Of a stretch of 64,000 bases of DNA, positions 16,487-25,225 are shown one piece after another. The DNA is taken from contig NZ_JAQZAK010000006.1 in assembly GCF_028737265.1 (NCBI RefSeq), positions 186,001-250,000 on the forward strand. The letters run 5' to 3'. The notes below the pieces were generated by a model. It did no database searches and was not told the DNA's origin. It was given only the letters and a program-made list of their open reading frames with translations. Both the position numbers and the translations under genes were made by a program. Each line of letters opens with the position of its first letter. The stretch's first letter is position 1. Source of the DNA: Actinomycetospora callitridis. Its GTDB lineage: Bacteria > Actinomycetota > Actinomycetes > Mycobacteriales > Pseudonocardiaceae.

Positions 16487-17674
16487 ATGACGACGATCTC
16501 CGGCGCGCGGGTGTTCGACGGGAACGACGCCCTCGGCGTGGTGAGCGTGACCATCGACGACGGGGTGGTCACCGCGATGGGCCCCGGGAGGGACGGCGGG
16601 ACGGGGGACGTCGACGGCCGGGGCATGACCCTGCTGCCCGGGCTGATCGACGCGCACGTGCACCTCCGTGGTGCCGGCAACCTCGGCCAGGACCTGCGCC
16701 ACGGCGTCACCACCGTGCTCGACATGTTCTCCGCGCCGCCGCAGTTCACCGCCATGCTCCGGAGGCGGGCGCAGGTGCGCACCGACGAGGCCGACCTGCG
16801 CAGCTCCGGACTCATGGCCGGCGCGGTCGACGGCTGGCCCGCGGTGATGCTCCCGCCCGACCCCTCGGGCTGGCGCATGCCCGGGCTCTCGGGCCCGCAG
16901 GACGCCGAGCAGTTCGTCAGCGACCGCGTCCGCGAGGGCTCCGACTACCTCAAGATCTTCGTCGAGAACAGCGCCGACGTCACCCGGCCCACGCTGAGCC
17001 CGGAGACGGTGGCGGCCGTGTGCGCCGCCGCGCGGTCCCACGGCCTGCAGACCGTGGCGCACGCGCCGACCCGGTGGGCGTTCCGGACCGCGCTCGAGGC
17101 CGGGGTCGACGTCCTCACCCACGTCCCGCTGGACGGCCCGGTCGACGACGCCGACCTCGCCGGCCTCGTCGTCTGCCCGACGCTGGCGATGATGCGGGCC
17201 CGGTCCGACGCCGCGAGCACCGACGAGCTCCTCGCCGACCCGCGCCTGCTCTCCGGGCTCGACCCCGAGGTCGTCGCAGCGCTGCGCGCCGGCGACCGGG
17301 GCCACCTGCCCGTCAGCACCGCGCCCGGCGTGTCCTACGACCACGCGACCGGGAACGTCGGGCGCCTCGTCGACGCCGGCGCGACGATCCTCGCCGGCAC
17401 CGACGCCAACGACGTCCCCGGCCACGCCGCCGCGGTGCTGCACGGGGCGTCGATGCACCTCGAGCTGGAGCTGCTCGCGCGGGCGGGGCTGACGCCGCGC
17501 CACGTCCTGCGCGCCGCGACCTCGCTGCCGGCGGACGTGTTCGGCCTCGCCGACCGCGGCCGGATCACGCCGGGCAAGCGCGCCGACCTGCTGCTCGTCG
17601 AGGGCGACCCGCTGTCCGACGTCACCGCCACCCGCGACGTCCGCGCGGTGTGGCGCGCGGGCGTCCGTCTCTGA
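16487..17674 (+). CDS. Amidohydrolase family protein (imidazolonepropionase/prolidase-like)
   Basis: A 395-aa metal-dependent hydrolase. Seen: the beta-sandwich start (TTISGARVFDGNDALG), the metal motif PGLIDAHVHLRG (HxH), the Lys segment SDYLKIFVEN, His in LQTVAHAPTRWAF and ILTHVPLD-like VLTHVPL, and the Asp near ILAGTDANDVPG. The C-terminus has RITPGKRADLLLVEGDPL, the usual closing strand. Start ATG 16487 has GGGGAGG just upstream. It stands between two hairpins and is probably monocistronic. The family hydrolyses amides or ring lactams; the substrate is not predictable. Confidence 0.88.
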   Translation: MTTISGARVFDGNDALGVVSVTIDDGVVTAMGPGRDGGTGDVDGRGMTLLPGLIDAHVHLRGAGNLGQDLRHGVTTVLDMFSAPPQFTAMLRRRAQVRTDEADLRSSGLMAGAVDGWPAVMLPPDPSGWRMPGLSGPQDAEQFVSDRVREGSDYLKIFVENSADVTRPTLSPETVAAVCAAARSHGLQTVAHAPTRWAFRTALEAGVDVLTHVPLDGPVDDADLAGLVVCPTLAMMRARSDAASTDELLADPRLLSGLDPEVVAALRAGDRGHLPVSTAPGVSYDHATGNVGRLVDAGATILAGTDANDVPGHAAAVLHGASMHLELELLARAGLTPRHVLRAATSLPADVFGLADRGRITPGKRADLLLVEGDPLSDVTATRDVRAVWRAGVRL

Positions 17675-17684
17675 CGGAGTATCC

Positions 17685-17712
17685 GGCCGTCTCGCGGAGG
17701 CGCTAGACGGCC
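17685..17712. terminator. Hairpin after the amidohydrolase gene
   Basis: Perfect 8-bp arms GGCCGTCT and AGACGGCC around a 12-base loop, 11 bp past the stop codon. Likely an intrinsic terminator of the L-shaped (no U-run) kind. Confidence 0.55.
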
Positions 17713-17863
17713 TGAGAGAGCCCGATCGCCGCCACCCGACCCCTGCCGATGGCCACAACGGGTGATGACCGGGGACCTCCCCGACCGGCGCGCAACGGCG
17801 GGGGCAACACTGGAGCCAGCGGCCGGGTGGGGGCCGCGCATCCACGCCGGGGGAGGCATGGTC

Positions 17864-18847
17864 GTGACGTCCACTCAGGATCTCCGCATCGCTGCGGAGC
17901 TCGCGCCGCCGCGCGCCTTCGACGCGGCCTGCCGCATGGTGGTCGACTACCTCGCCCGCGTCGTCCCGCTCGACGCCTGGGCGGTCACGCGCGTCGCGGA
18001 CGGCCGGCAGACGATGCTGGTCACCGCCGACTCGGCCTACGGGCTCGAGCCGGGCGTGAGCGCGGCGTGGACCGACTCGATGTGCCAGTACATGGTCGCC
18101 GGGACCACCCCGCGCATCGTCCCGGACACCCGCGCGATCCCCGATCTGGAACGCATCGCGTGCACCGCCGCGGAGCAGGGCATCGAGGTCGGCAGCTACG
18201 TCGGCACCCCGATCGTCACCGGTGACGGGTCGCTGTTCGGCACCGTGGTCGGGATGAACCGCGAGCCGGTGACGACGACGCTGGACGACCAGGAGCCGCT
18301 GCTCGACCTGCTGTCCAGCCTCCTGTCGTCGGTGCTCGAGGCCGACTCCGCCGCGGTCGACACCGCGCGCGCCCTCGAGCGGGCCGTCAGTGACGCCGAG
18401 ACCGATCCGCTCACCGGGCTGCTCAACCGCCGGGGGTGGGAGCGCTGGCTGGCACGCGAGGACGAGCGCTTCCGGCGCTTCGGCGACCCCGCCTCGGTGG
18501 TCATGCTCGACAGCGACGGGCTCAAGACCGTCAACGACACCGAGGGGCACGACGCCGGCGACCGGCACCTGCGGCACACCGCCGCGGTCCTGCGCTCGGC
18601 GATCCGCAGCACCGATCCGCTCGCCCGCCTCGGCGGTGACGAGTTCGCGCTGGTGGTGCAGGTGGGCACCGAGGACGCGGAAGGCCTGGTCATGCGGCTG
18701 CGCGAGGCCCTGGACGACTCGGGCGTGCCGTGCTCGATCGGCACGGCCCCGTTCACGGTCTCCGACGGCTTCCCGGGCGCCTGCGCCGCGGCCGACGCCG
18801 CGATGTACGCCGACAAGCGCGCCCGGCGCGGCGGCGACCGCACCTGA
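17864..18847 (+). CDS. GAF-GGDEF diguanylate cyclase
   Basis: Makes cyclic di-GMP from two GTP; about 327 aa, cytoplasmic. A GAF sensor domain spans residues about 15-160 (AFDAACRMVVDYLARVVPLD to GSYVGTPIVTGDGSLFGTVV). The cyclase domain begins at DPLTGLLNRRGW and contains the intact active site RLGGDEFAL. Five residues before it is RSTD, the RxxD product-inhibition site. No transmembrane segment is seen. GGAGG at 17852-17856 favours GTG 17864; ATG 17858 would put it almost against the start. The output of the signal is unknown. Confidence 0.9.
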   Translation: MTSTQDLRIAAELAPPRAFDAACRMVVDYLARVVPLDAWAVTRVADGRQTMLVTADSAYGLEPGVSAAWTDSMCQYMVAGTTPRIVPDTRAIPDLERIACTAAEQGIEVGSYVGTPIVTGDGSLFGTVVGMNREPVTTTLDDQEPLLDLLSSLLSSVLEADSAAVDTARALERAVSDAETDPLTGLLNRRGWERWLAREDERFRRFGDPASVVMLDSDGLKTVNDTEGHDAGDRHLRHTAAVLRSAIRSTDPLARLGGDEFALVVQVGTEDAEGLVMRLREALDDSGVPCSIGTAPFTVSDGFPGACAAADAAMYADKRARRGGDRT

Positions 18848-18878
18848 TCTCTTCCGTTTCCAACGTATAGCCGACCAC

Positions 18879-18897
18879 GGGGCTTGCGGCAAGACCC
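18879..18897. promoter_or_regulatory. Rifamycin-associated element (RAE) in the helR leader
   Basis: The 19-bp GGGGCTTGCGGCAAGACCC is an inverted repeat with one central base and one arm mismatch. It matches the rifamycin-associated element described upstream of rifamycin-inactivating and helR genes in actinobacteria (consensus from memory GGGGCTTGCGGCAAGGCCC). It sits 70 bp before the helR start and just after a TATAG hexamer that could be the -10 box (18866-18870). Confidence 0.85.
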
Positions 18898-18967
18898 GGG
18901 TCCCGGCGCACGATCGCCGCTCACCAGAACGGGATCGGCGCCCTCGCGTGGCGCCGTGGGGAGGCCT

Positions 18968-21202
18968 GTGTCCACGCCGGGGTACGACGAGGAACTGCGA
19001 TCCGAGCGCGACCACGTGTCCGGGCTCTACGCCCGGCTCGATGCGGAACGCGCGCGCGTGAAGGGCGAGTACGACGCGGCACTGAAGGGCACCGGCGAGT
19101 CGCCCATGGAGCGCGACGTCGCGGTGCGTGCCGCGGCCACGCAGATGAAGCGACTGGACGTCGCGGACAACGGGCTGTGCTTCGGGCGGCTCGACGCGCA
19201 CTCCGGCGAGCGCTCCTACATCGGCCGGATCGGTCTGCGCGACGAGCACGACGAGCCGGTGCTGCTCGACTGGCGCGCCCCGGCCTCGCGCGCCTTCTAC
19301 GTCGCCACCGGCGCGCACCCCGAGGACATGCGCCGGCGCCGTCAGTTCCACACGCGCGGGCGCCGCATCGTCGACTTCACCGACGAGGTGCTCAGCCGTC
19401 CCGGCGCCGGCGGCCCCGACGGCGCCGACCGCGACGCGGACGCGGCCCTGCTCGCGGCCGTGAACGCGCCGCGCGGCGAGGGCATGCGCGACATCGTCGC
19501 GACGATCCAGGCCGAGCAGGACGAGATCATCCGCCTCGACCACCCCGGTGTGCTCGTCATCGAGGGTGGCCCGGGCACCGGCAAGACCGTCGTGGCGCTG
19601 CACCGCGTCGCCTATCTGCTCTACACGCAGCGCGAGCGGATGGAGCGCCACGGCGTGCTCGTGGTCGGGCCGAACCCGGCGTTCCTGCACCACATCGGGC
19701 GCGTCCTCCCGTCGCTGGGCGAGTCCGACGTCGTGTTCACGACGACCGGCGACCTCGTGCCCGGCCTCGCGGTCACGGCTGAGGACACACCCGAGGCCAC
19801 CCGGCTCAAGGGCTCGCGGGCGATGCTCGACGTGCTCGCCGCGGCGATCGCGGACCGGCAGCGGCTGCCCGAGGAGCCGCTGACGATCGCGCTCGAGGAC
19901 GTCACGGTGCGCATCGACGCCGAGACCGCGCAGTGGGCGCGCGAGGAGGCACGCGCGAGCGGGCTCCCGCACAACGAGGCCCGCCCGGTGTTCACCGAGA
20001 TCGTCACCTACGTCCTCACCGAACGGGCGGTCGGCCGGATCGCCCGGGGCTGGATCACCCGGTCCGACCGCGCCGCGTGGGCGCAGCTGCGCACCGACGT
20101 GCTCGACGAGCTGGCGAAGTCCGAGGCGTTCACCGCCGCGCTCGACGAGCTCTGGCCGATCCTGACCCCGGCGACGCTGCTCGGCCCGCTCTACGCCTCG
20201 TCCGACCGGCTGCGCGCAGCCGGCGCGGACCCCGCGCTGTGGCGGGCCGACGGGCACGCCTGGACGGTGCCCGACGTGCCGCTGCTCGACGAGCTGGTCG
20301 ACCTGCTGGGACGCGACAAGGCGGCGGTCGACGCCGAGGAGCGCGCCGCCGAGCGGGAGCGGCAGGCCGAGTCCGAGTACGCCGCCGGCGTCATGGAGAT
20401 CCTGACGCTGGACCGCGAGGAGCTGGACGAGGACGTCGGGGTGACCGTCGACGACCTGATCCACGACGCGCGCCTGGCCGAGCGGTTCGAGGAGCGCGAC
20501 ACACGCGAGCTCGCCGAGCGCGCCGCGGCCGACCGCGACTGGACATACCGCCACGTCGTCGTCGACGAGGCCCAGGAGCTCTCGGAGATGGACTGGCGGG
20601 TGCTGATGCGGCGCTGCCCGAGCCGCTCGTTCACCGTGGTCGGCGACCTCGCCCAGCGCCGCTCCCCGGCCGGGGCGAGGTCCTGGGGCGCGATGCTCGA
20701 GCCCTACGTCCCCGGGCGCTGGGCGTACCGGTCGCTGACGGTCAACTACCGCACGCCGGCGGAGATCATGGCCGTCGCGGCCGCGGTGCTGGCGGAGTTC
20801 GCCCCGGACGTCCGGCCGCCGGACTCGGTGCGGGCCTCCGGTGTGCGGCCGTGGTCGCGGCAGGTCACCGACGACGAGCTCCCGGCCGCGATCGAGGCGT
20901 TCGTGCGCGACGAGGCCGGACGCGAGGGGACGAGCGTGGTGATCGGGACCGGCGGGGTGGCGCCGACCGCGACGAAGGGCCTCGAGTTCGACGCGGTGCT
21001 CGTCGTCGACCCGGACCGCATCCTGGCGCAGGGACCGCAGGGGGCCGCCGACCTCTACGTCGCCCTCACCCGCGCGACCCAGCGCCTCGGCGTCCTGCAC
21101 CGGGACCCGCTGCCGGGTGCGCTGCGCGCATGTGAGCACTTCGAGGTGCTGGAGCACTCCGAAGTGCTCACATGCCGGCAGGCACCCCCGGTCAGGTCGT
21201 GA
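18968..21202 (+). CDS. helR: HelR/HelD-like UvrD-superfamily helicase, RNA polymerase recycling and rifamycin protection
   Basis: A 744-aa superfamily-1 ATPase of the HelD group, which binds RNA polymerase and frees it from nucleic acid; HelR members also displace rifamycins. Seen: a coiled-coil N-terminus (EELRSERDHVSGLYARLDAE), Walker A EGGPGTGKTVVAL near 200, VVDEAQELSEMDW near 535, VGDLAQRRSPAG, VNYRTPAEIMAV, ATKGLEFDAVLVVDP and YVALTRATQRLGVLH at the end. The upstream RAE supports rifamycin induction. The last roughly 25 residues are encoded by the 71-bp hairpin repeat, and the gene overlaps the convergent GntR gene by 11 bp. GTG 18968 has GGGGAGG nearby. Confidence 0.88.
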   Translation: MSTPGYDEELRSERDHVSGLYARLDAERARVKGEYDAALKGTGESPMERDVAVRAAATQMKRLDVADNGLCFGRLDAHSGERSYIGRIGLRDEHDEPVLLDWRAPASRAFYVATGAHPEDMRRRRQFHTRGRRIVDFTDEVLSRPGAGGPDGADRDADAALLAAVNAPRGEGMRDIVATIQAEQDEIIRLDHPGVLVIEGGPGTGKTVVALHRVAYLLYTQRERMERHGVLVVGPNPAFLHHIGRVLPSLGESDVVFTTTGDLVPGLAVTAEDTPEATRLKGSRAMLDVLAAAIADRQRLPEEPLTIALEDVTVRIDAETAQWAREEARASGLPHNEARPVFTEIVTYVLTERAVGRIARGWITRSDRAAWAQLRTDVLDELAKSEAFTAALDELWPILTPATLLGPLYASSDRLRAAGADPALWRADGHAWTVPDVPLLDELVDLLGRDKAAVDAEERAAERERQAESEYAAGVMEILTLDREELDEDVGVTVDDLIHDARLAERFEERDTRELAERAAADRDWTYRHVVVDEAQELSEMDWRVLMRRCPSRSFTVVGDLAQRRSPAGARSWGAMLEPYVPGRWAYRSLTVNYRTPAEIMAVAAAVLAEFAPDVRPPDSVRASGVRPWSRQVTDDELPAAIEAFVRDEAGREGTSVVIGTGGVAPTATKGLEFDAVLVVDPDRILAQGPQGAADLYVALTRATQRLGVLHRDPLPGALRACEHFEVLEHSEVLTCRQAPPVRS
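21116..21186. repeat. 71-bp palindromic repeat, copy 1
   Basis: Core 16-bp perfect arms (21128-21143 and 21160-21175, GCATGTGAGCACTTCG) with an almost fully paired inner stem and flanking GGTGC/GCACC arms. It differs from copy 2 at 28723-28793 by only two bases in 71. It lies at the 3' junction of two convergent genes and is read through as the C-terminal end of helR. Confidence 0.9.
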
Positions 21203-21878
21203 GCTGGGCGGTCGCCGTCGCCGCGGCCGCGCGGATGTGCCGGATGCTCGCCTCGGCGGCCGCGTCGGCGTCCCGCGCCTCGACGGCGTCGACCACCGCG
21301 CGCAGCTCCGCCGCCGCCTCGGCGGGCCGGCCCGGCGCGGAGAGCGACGTCGCGCGCAGCAGCCGCACCCGCGCCTGGAGCCCGGCGAGCGTCTGCTGGA
21401 GCGGCCCGCTCGCCGAGCCCTCCATGAGCACGTCGTAGAAGCGGTCCTTCGCGCCGAGGTGGTCGCCGACCTCGCCCGTCGCGGCGCTGCGGGCGATCTC
21501 GTCGACGGCACTGCGCAGCGCGCGGACCTGGTCGTCGCCGGCCCGCTGGACGAAGCGCCGGACCGCGAGCGCCTCGAGCGAGGCGCGCATCTCGTAGATG
21601 TCGGCGGCGTCGGACGGCGACAGCGACGTCACCTCGGCCCCGCGCTGCGGGACGACGGTGACGAGACCCTCGGCGGCGAGCTGGCGGATGACCTCGCGGA
21701 CCGTGGCCCGCGAGACCCCGAGGCTCTCGGTGAGCTCGCGCTCGATGAGGCGCTCCCCGGGGCGCAGGCGCAGGTCGAGGATCGCCGAGCGCACGCGGTC
21801 GGTCACCTGCTCGCGCAACGGCGCGGCGACGCGCGGCAGCGGCTCGGGGCCCCACACCGACGACGACACGGCGCCCAT
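21192..21878 (-). CDS. GntR-family regulator (FadR/FCD type)
   Basis: A 228-aa repressor-type regulator. The winged helix is PLREQVTDRVRSAILDLRL, RPGERLIERELTESLGVSR, ATVREVIRQLAAEGLV; the FCD ligand domain follows (IYEMRASLEALAVRRFVQRA, then DRFYDVLMEGS and a helical C-terminus). FCD regulators sense small acids. It lies 27 bp downstream of the seven-gene operon on the same strand and may be its last gene, regulating it through the FCD-like site near 27321. Start ATG 21878; a longer in-frame start exists but lacks support. Confidence 0.9.
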   Translation of the reverse strand: MGAVSSSVWGPEPLPRVAAPLREQVTDRVRSAILDLRLRPGERLIERELTESLGVSRATVREVIRQLAAEGLVTVVPQRGAEVTSLSPSDAADIYEMRASLEALAVRRFVQRAGDDQVRALRSAVDEIARSAATGEVGDHLGAKDRFYDVLMEGSASGPLQQTLAGLQARVRLLRATSLSAPGRPAEAAAELRAVVDAVEARDADAAAEASIRHIRAAAATATAQLTT

Positions 21879-21905
21879 CGTCGCACCTGGCCCCGGCAGC
21901 ACGCG

Positions 21906-22664
21906 TCAGCGCGATGCGGCCAGCTCGGCGAGGATCGGTGCCGCGGTCGTCGCGGCGTGGATCCCGACGACGCTGGCGATCTCGAACATCTCGAGGATCT
22001 CCGCGACGGTCGCGCCGTGGCCCAGGGCGTTGCGCAGGTGCAGCTTGAGGCCGGGCACGTAGAGGTGGGTCGCCGAGGCGTCGAAGGCGCAGTAGACGAG
22101 CTCCTTGACCTTCGGCTCGAGCGTGCCGGTCTGCCAGGGCACCGACGAGAAGGCGACGTAGGCCTCGAACAGGTCCGGGTCCAGCTCGAGGATCTCGTCC
22201 CAGAACGTGTGCCAGTAGCCACGGGTCGCGGTGAACTCGGCCTTGAGCCGCTCCTGGCGCTCGTCGAGCGGCGCCGGCCCGTCGCGCAGGCCCTCCTCGA
22301 CGAGCACCTCGACCAGCAGCGGCACCCCGATGTTCGCGGCGTGGATGCCGAGCGTGCTCGTCAGCTCGAGCACCTCCATGATCTCGTGCGGCGTCGCGCC
22401 GGCGTCGAGCGCCGCGGCCACGTGCTGGCGCACCCCCGGCGTGTAGAGGTGGGTCGCGGCGGCGTCGACGGCGATGTAGAGGAGCTCGCGGACCTTCGGC
22501 GTGAGCGCGCCCGGCTCGCGGCGCCACGGCACCGCGGAGAAGTCGAGGTAGGCGCGGACGAAGGCGGGGTCGAGTTCCAGCATCCGCTCCCACGGCTCGC
22601 CCCAGGTGCCGCGCACGCGGACGAACTCGTCCTTGATGGCCTGCTGCTCGTCGGTGAGCGTCAC
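21906..22664 (-). CDS. Duplicated carboxymuconolactone decarboxylase-family protein
   Basis: A 252-aa protein with two tandem CMD/AhpD-like domains: residues about 25-115 contain HLYTPGVRQHVAAALDAGAT and IMEVLELTSTLGIHAAN, and residues about 150-240 contain HLYVPGLKLHLRNALGHGAT and ILEMFEIASVVGIHAA. The doubled HLYxPG-HLRNAL pattern shows an internal duplication. The AhpD CxxC pair is absent, so a peroxidase role is unlikely. GTG 22664 overlaps the stop of the dehydrogenase upstream (GTGA). It is the last enzyme gene of the operon. Confidence 0.82.
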   Translation of the reverse strand: MTLTDEQQAIKDEFVRVRGTWGEPWERMLELDPAFVRAYLDFSAVPWRREPGALTPKVRELLYIAVDAAATHLYTPGVRQHVAAALDAGATPHEIMEVLELTSTLGIHAANIGVPLLVEVLVEEGLRDGPAPLDERQERLKAEFTATRGYWHTFWDEILELDPDLFEAYVAFSSVPWQTGTLEPKVKELVYCAFDASATHLYVPGLKLHLRNALGHGATVAEILEMFEIASVVGIHAATTAAPILAELAASR

Positions 22665-23539
22665 GGTGTCCCCTTCCGCTCGCGCAGCCAGCGGGCGATC
22701 TCGGTGTGGTCGGCGGTCGGCCCGAGCTCGGCGAGTGCCTCGTCCCAGAGCGCGACCGTCGCCGCCGCGTGCCGGGTCGGGACGCTCGTGCTCGCGGCGA
22801 GGTCGAGGGCGATGTGGATGTCCTTCACCAGCAGGCCGATGCCGAAGCCGGCCCCGTAGGTGCCGGGCAGGATGTGGTTCGGCCACTTGTTCTCGGTCGA
22901 TCCGCTGCGCCCGGACGAGCCGTTGACGACCTCGAGCATCACGGCGGGGTCGAGCCCGAACTCCTCGCCGACGAGCACCGCCTCCGAGCTCGCGACGAGG
23001 TGGGCCGCCGACATCAGGTTGTTCAGCGCCTTGAGCGCATGGCCGGCGCCGACCGGCCCGACGTGGCGGGGGCGGCCCATGGCGGCGAGCAGCGGTTCGA
23101 GGTCCGCGACGACGTCGTCGGCCCCGCCGACCATCACGGCGAGCGTGCCCGCGCGGGCCCCGGAGACGCCGCCGGAGACCGGGGCGTCGACCAGCACGCG
23201 CCCCGTGTCGGCCAGCGAGGCCGCGAGCGCGCGGGTGCGCAGGGGCTCCGAGGAGCTCATGTCCACGATCACGCGGGCGGCGTCGAGCTCCGCCACCACC
23301 GACTCGACGATCGCCGAGTTCGGCAGGCAGAGCAGCACGGCCTCGGCGCCGTCGGCCGTCTCCGACGCCGAGCCGACGACCGTCGCGCCGGGCACGGCGG
23401 CGGCGAACGCCTCGCGCGCCTCGGGCGAGGCGTCGTACGCCCGGACCGTCACGCCCGCGTCGACGAGGCGCGACACCATCGGCGTGCCCATCTGCCCGAG
23501 GCCGACGAACCCGACCGCCCGGCCGGAGGGCCCGCTCAC
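22661..23539 (-). CDS. 3-hydroxyisobutyrate dehydrogenase-family (beta-hydroxyacid) oxidoreductase
   Basis: NAD(P)-dependent beta-hydroxyacid dehydrogenase, 292 aa. Seen: Rossmann GFVGLGQMGTPMVSRL, the substrate motif DAPVSGGVSGARAGTLAVMVGG region near 125 (only its opening DAPVSGG is diagnostic), and the catalytic Lys in GHALKALNNLMSA near 170. GTG 23539 overlaps the stop of the small CMD gene (GTGA). A second, different member of the family is encoded three genes earlier in the same operon, so the pathway probably oxidises two distinct hydroxyacids or one in both directions. Confidence 0.88.
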   Translation of the reverse strand: MSGPSGRAVGFVGLGQMGTPMVSRLVDAGVTVRAYDASPEAREAFAAAVPGATVVGSASETADGAEAVLLCLPNSAIVESVVAELDAARVIVDMSSSEPLRTRALAASLADTGRVLVDAPVSGGVSGARAGTLAVMVGGADDVVADLEPLLAAMGRPRHVGPVGAGHALKALNNLMSAAHLVASSEAVLVGEEFGLDPAVMLEVVNGSSGRSGSTENKWPNHILPGTYGAGFGIGLLVKDIHIALDLAASTSVPTRHAAATVALWDEALAELGPTADHTEIARWLRERKGTP

Positions 23540-23934
23540 GACCGCTCCCTCGTCTCGGCCAGCACCCCGTCGGCGACCCGGAACGCCTCGAGGCCGGCGG
23601 GCGCCCCGCAGTAGGCCGTGGCCTGCAGCAGCGCCTCCTGGATCTCGGTTTCGGTGACTCCGTTGGTGAGCGCGCCGCGCACGTGCACCGCGAGCTCGTG
23701 GGAGCGGCCGAGCGCGGTGAGCATGACGAGGTTGAGCAGGCTGCGGGTGCGGCGGTCGAGGCCCGGGCGGTCCCACACCTCGCCCCAGCAGCAGCGGGTC
23801 ACGTACTCCTGCACGGGCCGGGAGAAGTCGCTGACCTGCGCCATCGACCGCTCGACGTGGTCTTCGCCGACGACCTCCTTGCGGATGGCGAGGCCGCGCT
23901 CGAAGCGGTCGTCGGTCCCGTTCCGGCCGCTCAT
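23536..23934 (-). CDS. Carboxymuconolactone decarboxylase-family protein (PcaC-like)
   Basis: A single-domain, 132-aa protein close to 4-carboxymuconolactone decarboxylase in layout: EVWDRPGLDRRTRSLLNLVM, then HELAVHVRGALTNGVTETEI and LLQATAYCGAPAGLEAFRVA. PcaC decarboxylates a lactone in the protocatechuate pathway, but no other pca gene is here, so another substrate is likely. The ATG overlaps the cupin stop (ATGA) and the TGA overlaps the next GTG. Confidence 0.85.
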   Translation of the reverse strand: MSGRNGTDDRFERGLAIRKEVVGEDHVERSMAQVSDFSRPVQEYVTRCCWGEVWDRPGLDRRTRSLLNLVMLTALGRSHELAVHVRGALTNGVTETEIQEALLQATAYCGAPAGLEAFRVADGVLAETRERS

Positions 23935-24320
23935 CGCGCTGCCCGCCCGTACTCGTCCTCGGAGACCTCGTCGAGCCAGGTCGTCGTGCCCAGGGAGACC
24001 GCGAGGTGGGTCATGATCGAGCCGGGCCCGGCGCCGTGCCAGTGCCGCTCGTCCGGCGGCACCCAGACGACGTCGCCGACCGTGAGCGGCTGCGGCGTCT
24101 CGCCGTGCGTGCACACCCACCCCGTCCCGGCGGTGACGACGAGGATCTGGCCCCGCTCGTGGTGGTGCCAGAAGGTCCGTGCGCCGGGGGTGAACGTCAC
24201 CGAGTTGATCGTGGTGCCGTCGGTGGTCGGCAGCACCGGGTCGCCCCAGACGGTGCCGGTGAAGGTGGCACCGCGTGCTTCGGTGACGACGCCGTCGGCG
24301 CGCCCGTGGACGATCTTCAC
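23931..24320 (-). CDS. Cupin-domain protein
   Basis: A 129-aa single-cupin protein. The metal-binding strands read TFWHHHERGQILVVTAGTG (His cluster and Glu/Gln) and DVVWVPPDERHWHGAGPG (second motif His). Small cupins of this type next to CMD proteins act as isomerases, lyases or metal-dependent decarboxylases. GTG 24320 overlaps the stop of the preceding dehydrogenase (GTGA). Its enzymatic role here is not known. Confidence 0.85.
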   Translation of the reverse strand: MKIVHGRADGVVTEARGATFTGTVWGDPVLPTTDGTTINSVTFTPGARTFWHHHERGQILVVTAGTGWVCTHGETPQPLTVGDVVWVPPDERHWHGAGPGSIMTHLAVSLGTTTWLDEVSEDEYGRAAR

Positions 24321-25225
24321 GAGACCTCCCCAGAAGTGGACTCAGTCGTGGGCTGCTGGATCCGGACGCCGCCGGCGAGGTCGCCGAGGGCGTCCACGAC
24401 GCGGTTGGAGATGACGTCGCCGTAGCCGAGGTGCGCGGCCATGCCGAACGAGGCGATGGGGCCCGCGGCGTTGAGCGAGGGCACGCCGAGGCGCGCGAGA
24501 AGCTCGGTGTAGAGCGTGACGTCCTTGGTCATCAGGCGGCTTGTGAGCCCGCCCTCGAGGTAGTCGCCCTCGACGATGCGCGGGAACCGGTTGCTCGAGG
24601 CGAACGACTGCCCGCTGCCGCCGTTGATGGCCGCGAGCAGCGTGCGCAGGTCCAGGCCCGCGCGCTGCCCGGCCACCATGACCTCGGCGGTTGCGGCGAG
24701 CGTCACCGCGTTGAGGAAGTTGTTGAGCAGCTTCGCGGTGTGCCCGGCGCCGACCGGACCGAGGTGGTGCACGGTCGCGGCCAGCGGCGCGAGGACGGGG
24801 CGGATCGCGTCGAGGGCCGCGGCGTCGCCGCCTGCCATGATCGTCAGCGTGCCCTTCTCGGCCGCCGCCGCGCCGCCGGAGATGCCGGCGTCGAGGTAGG
24901 TGACGTCGCGGGTCGCGGCCTCCGCGGCGAGCGCGACCGTCGACTCGGGCGACGCCGTCGACAGGTCGACCACGGTCGTGCCGGACGCCGCCCCGGTGAG
25001 CAGGTCGCGGACCACCGGCTCGACGACCGTCGAGTCCGGCAGCGAGAGCAGCACCGTCGCAGCGCGCCGCGCGACCTCGGCGGGGCTCCCGACGGCCTCG
25101 GCGCCGACGTCCTCCGCCCGGCCCGTGACCGGGTCGTGGCCGACGACCTCCCACCCCGCGTCCACCAGCCGGCGCGCCATCCGCCCGCCCATGTTGCCCA
25201 GTCCGATCACGCCGACCGTGGTCAT
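24317..25225 (-). CDS. 3-hydroxyisobutyrate dehydrogenase-family oxidoreductase
   Basis: A 302-aa beta-hydroxyacid dehydrogenase. Rossmann motif VGVIGLGNMGGRMARRL opens the protein; DAGISGGAAAAEKG and the catalytic Lys in GHTAKLLNNFLNAVTL follow. It is clearly different in sequence from the second copy at 22661-23539 (for example GGSGQSFASSNRFP here against NGSSGRSGSTENKWP there). ATG 25225 overlaps the MBL stop (ATGA). Confidence 0.88.
   Translation of the reverse strand: MTTVGVIGLGNMGGRMARRLVDAGWEVVGHDPVTGRAEDVGAEAVGSPAEVARRAATVLLSLPDSTVVEPVVRDLLTGAASGTTVVDLSTASPESTVALAAEAATRDVTYLDAGISGGAAAAEKGTLTIMAGGDAAALDAIRPVLAPLAATVHHLGPVGAGHTAKLLNNFLNAVTLAATAEVMVAGQRAGLDLRTLLAAINGGSGQSFASSNRFPRIVEGDYLEGGLTSRLMTKDVTLYTELLARLGVPSLNAAGPIASFGMAAHLGYGDVISNRVVDALGDLAGGVRIQQPTTESTSGEVS

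Noticed and set aside
16325..21511. A 1728-codon minus-strand frame
   Set aside because: It lies opposite MBL hydrolase, amidohydrolase, GGDEF and helR genes that all carry complete motifs; high-GC antisense artefact.
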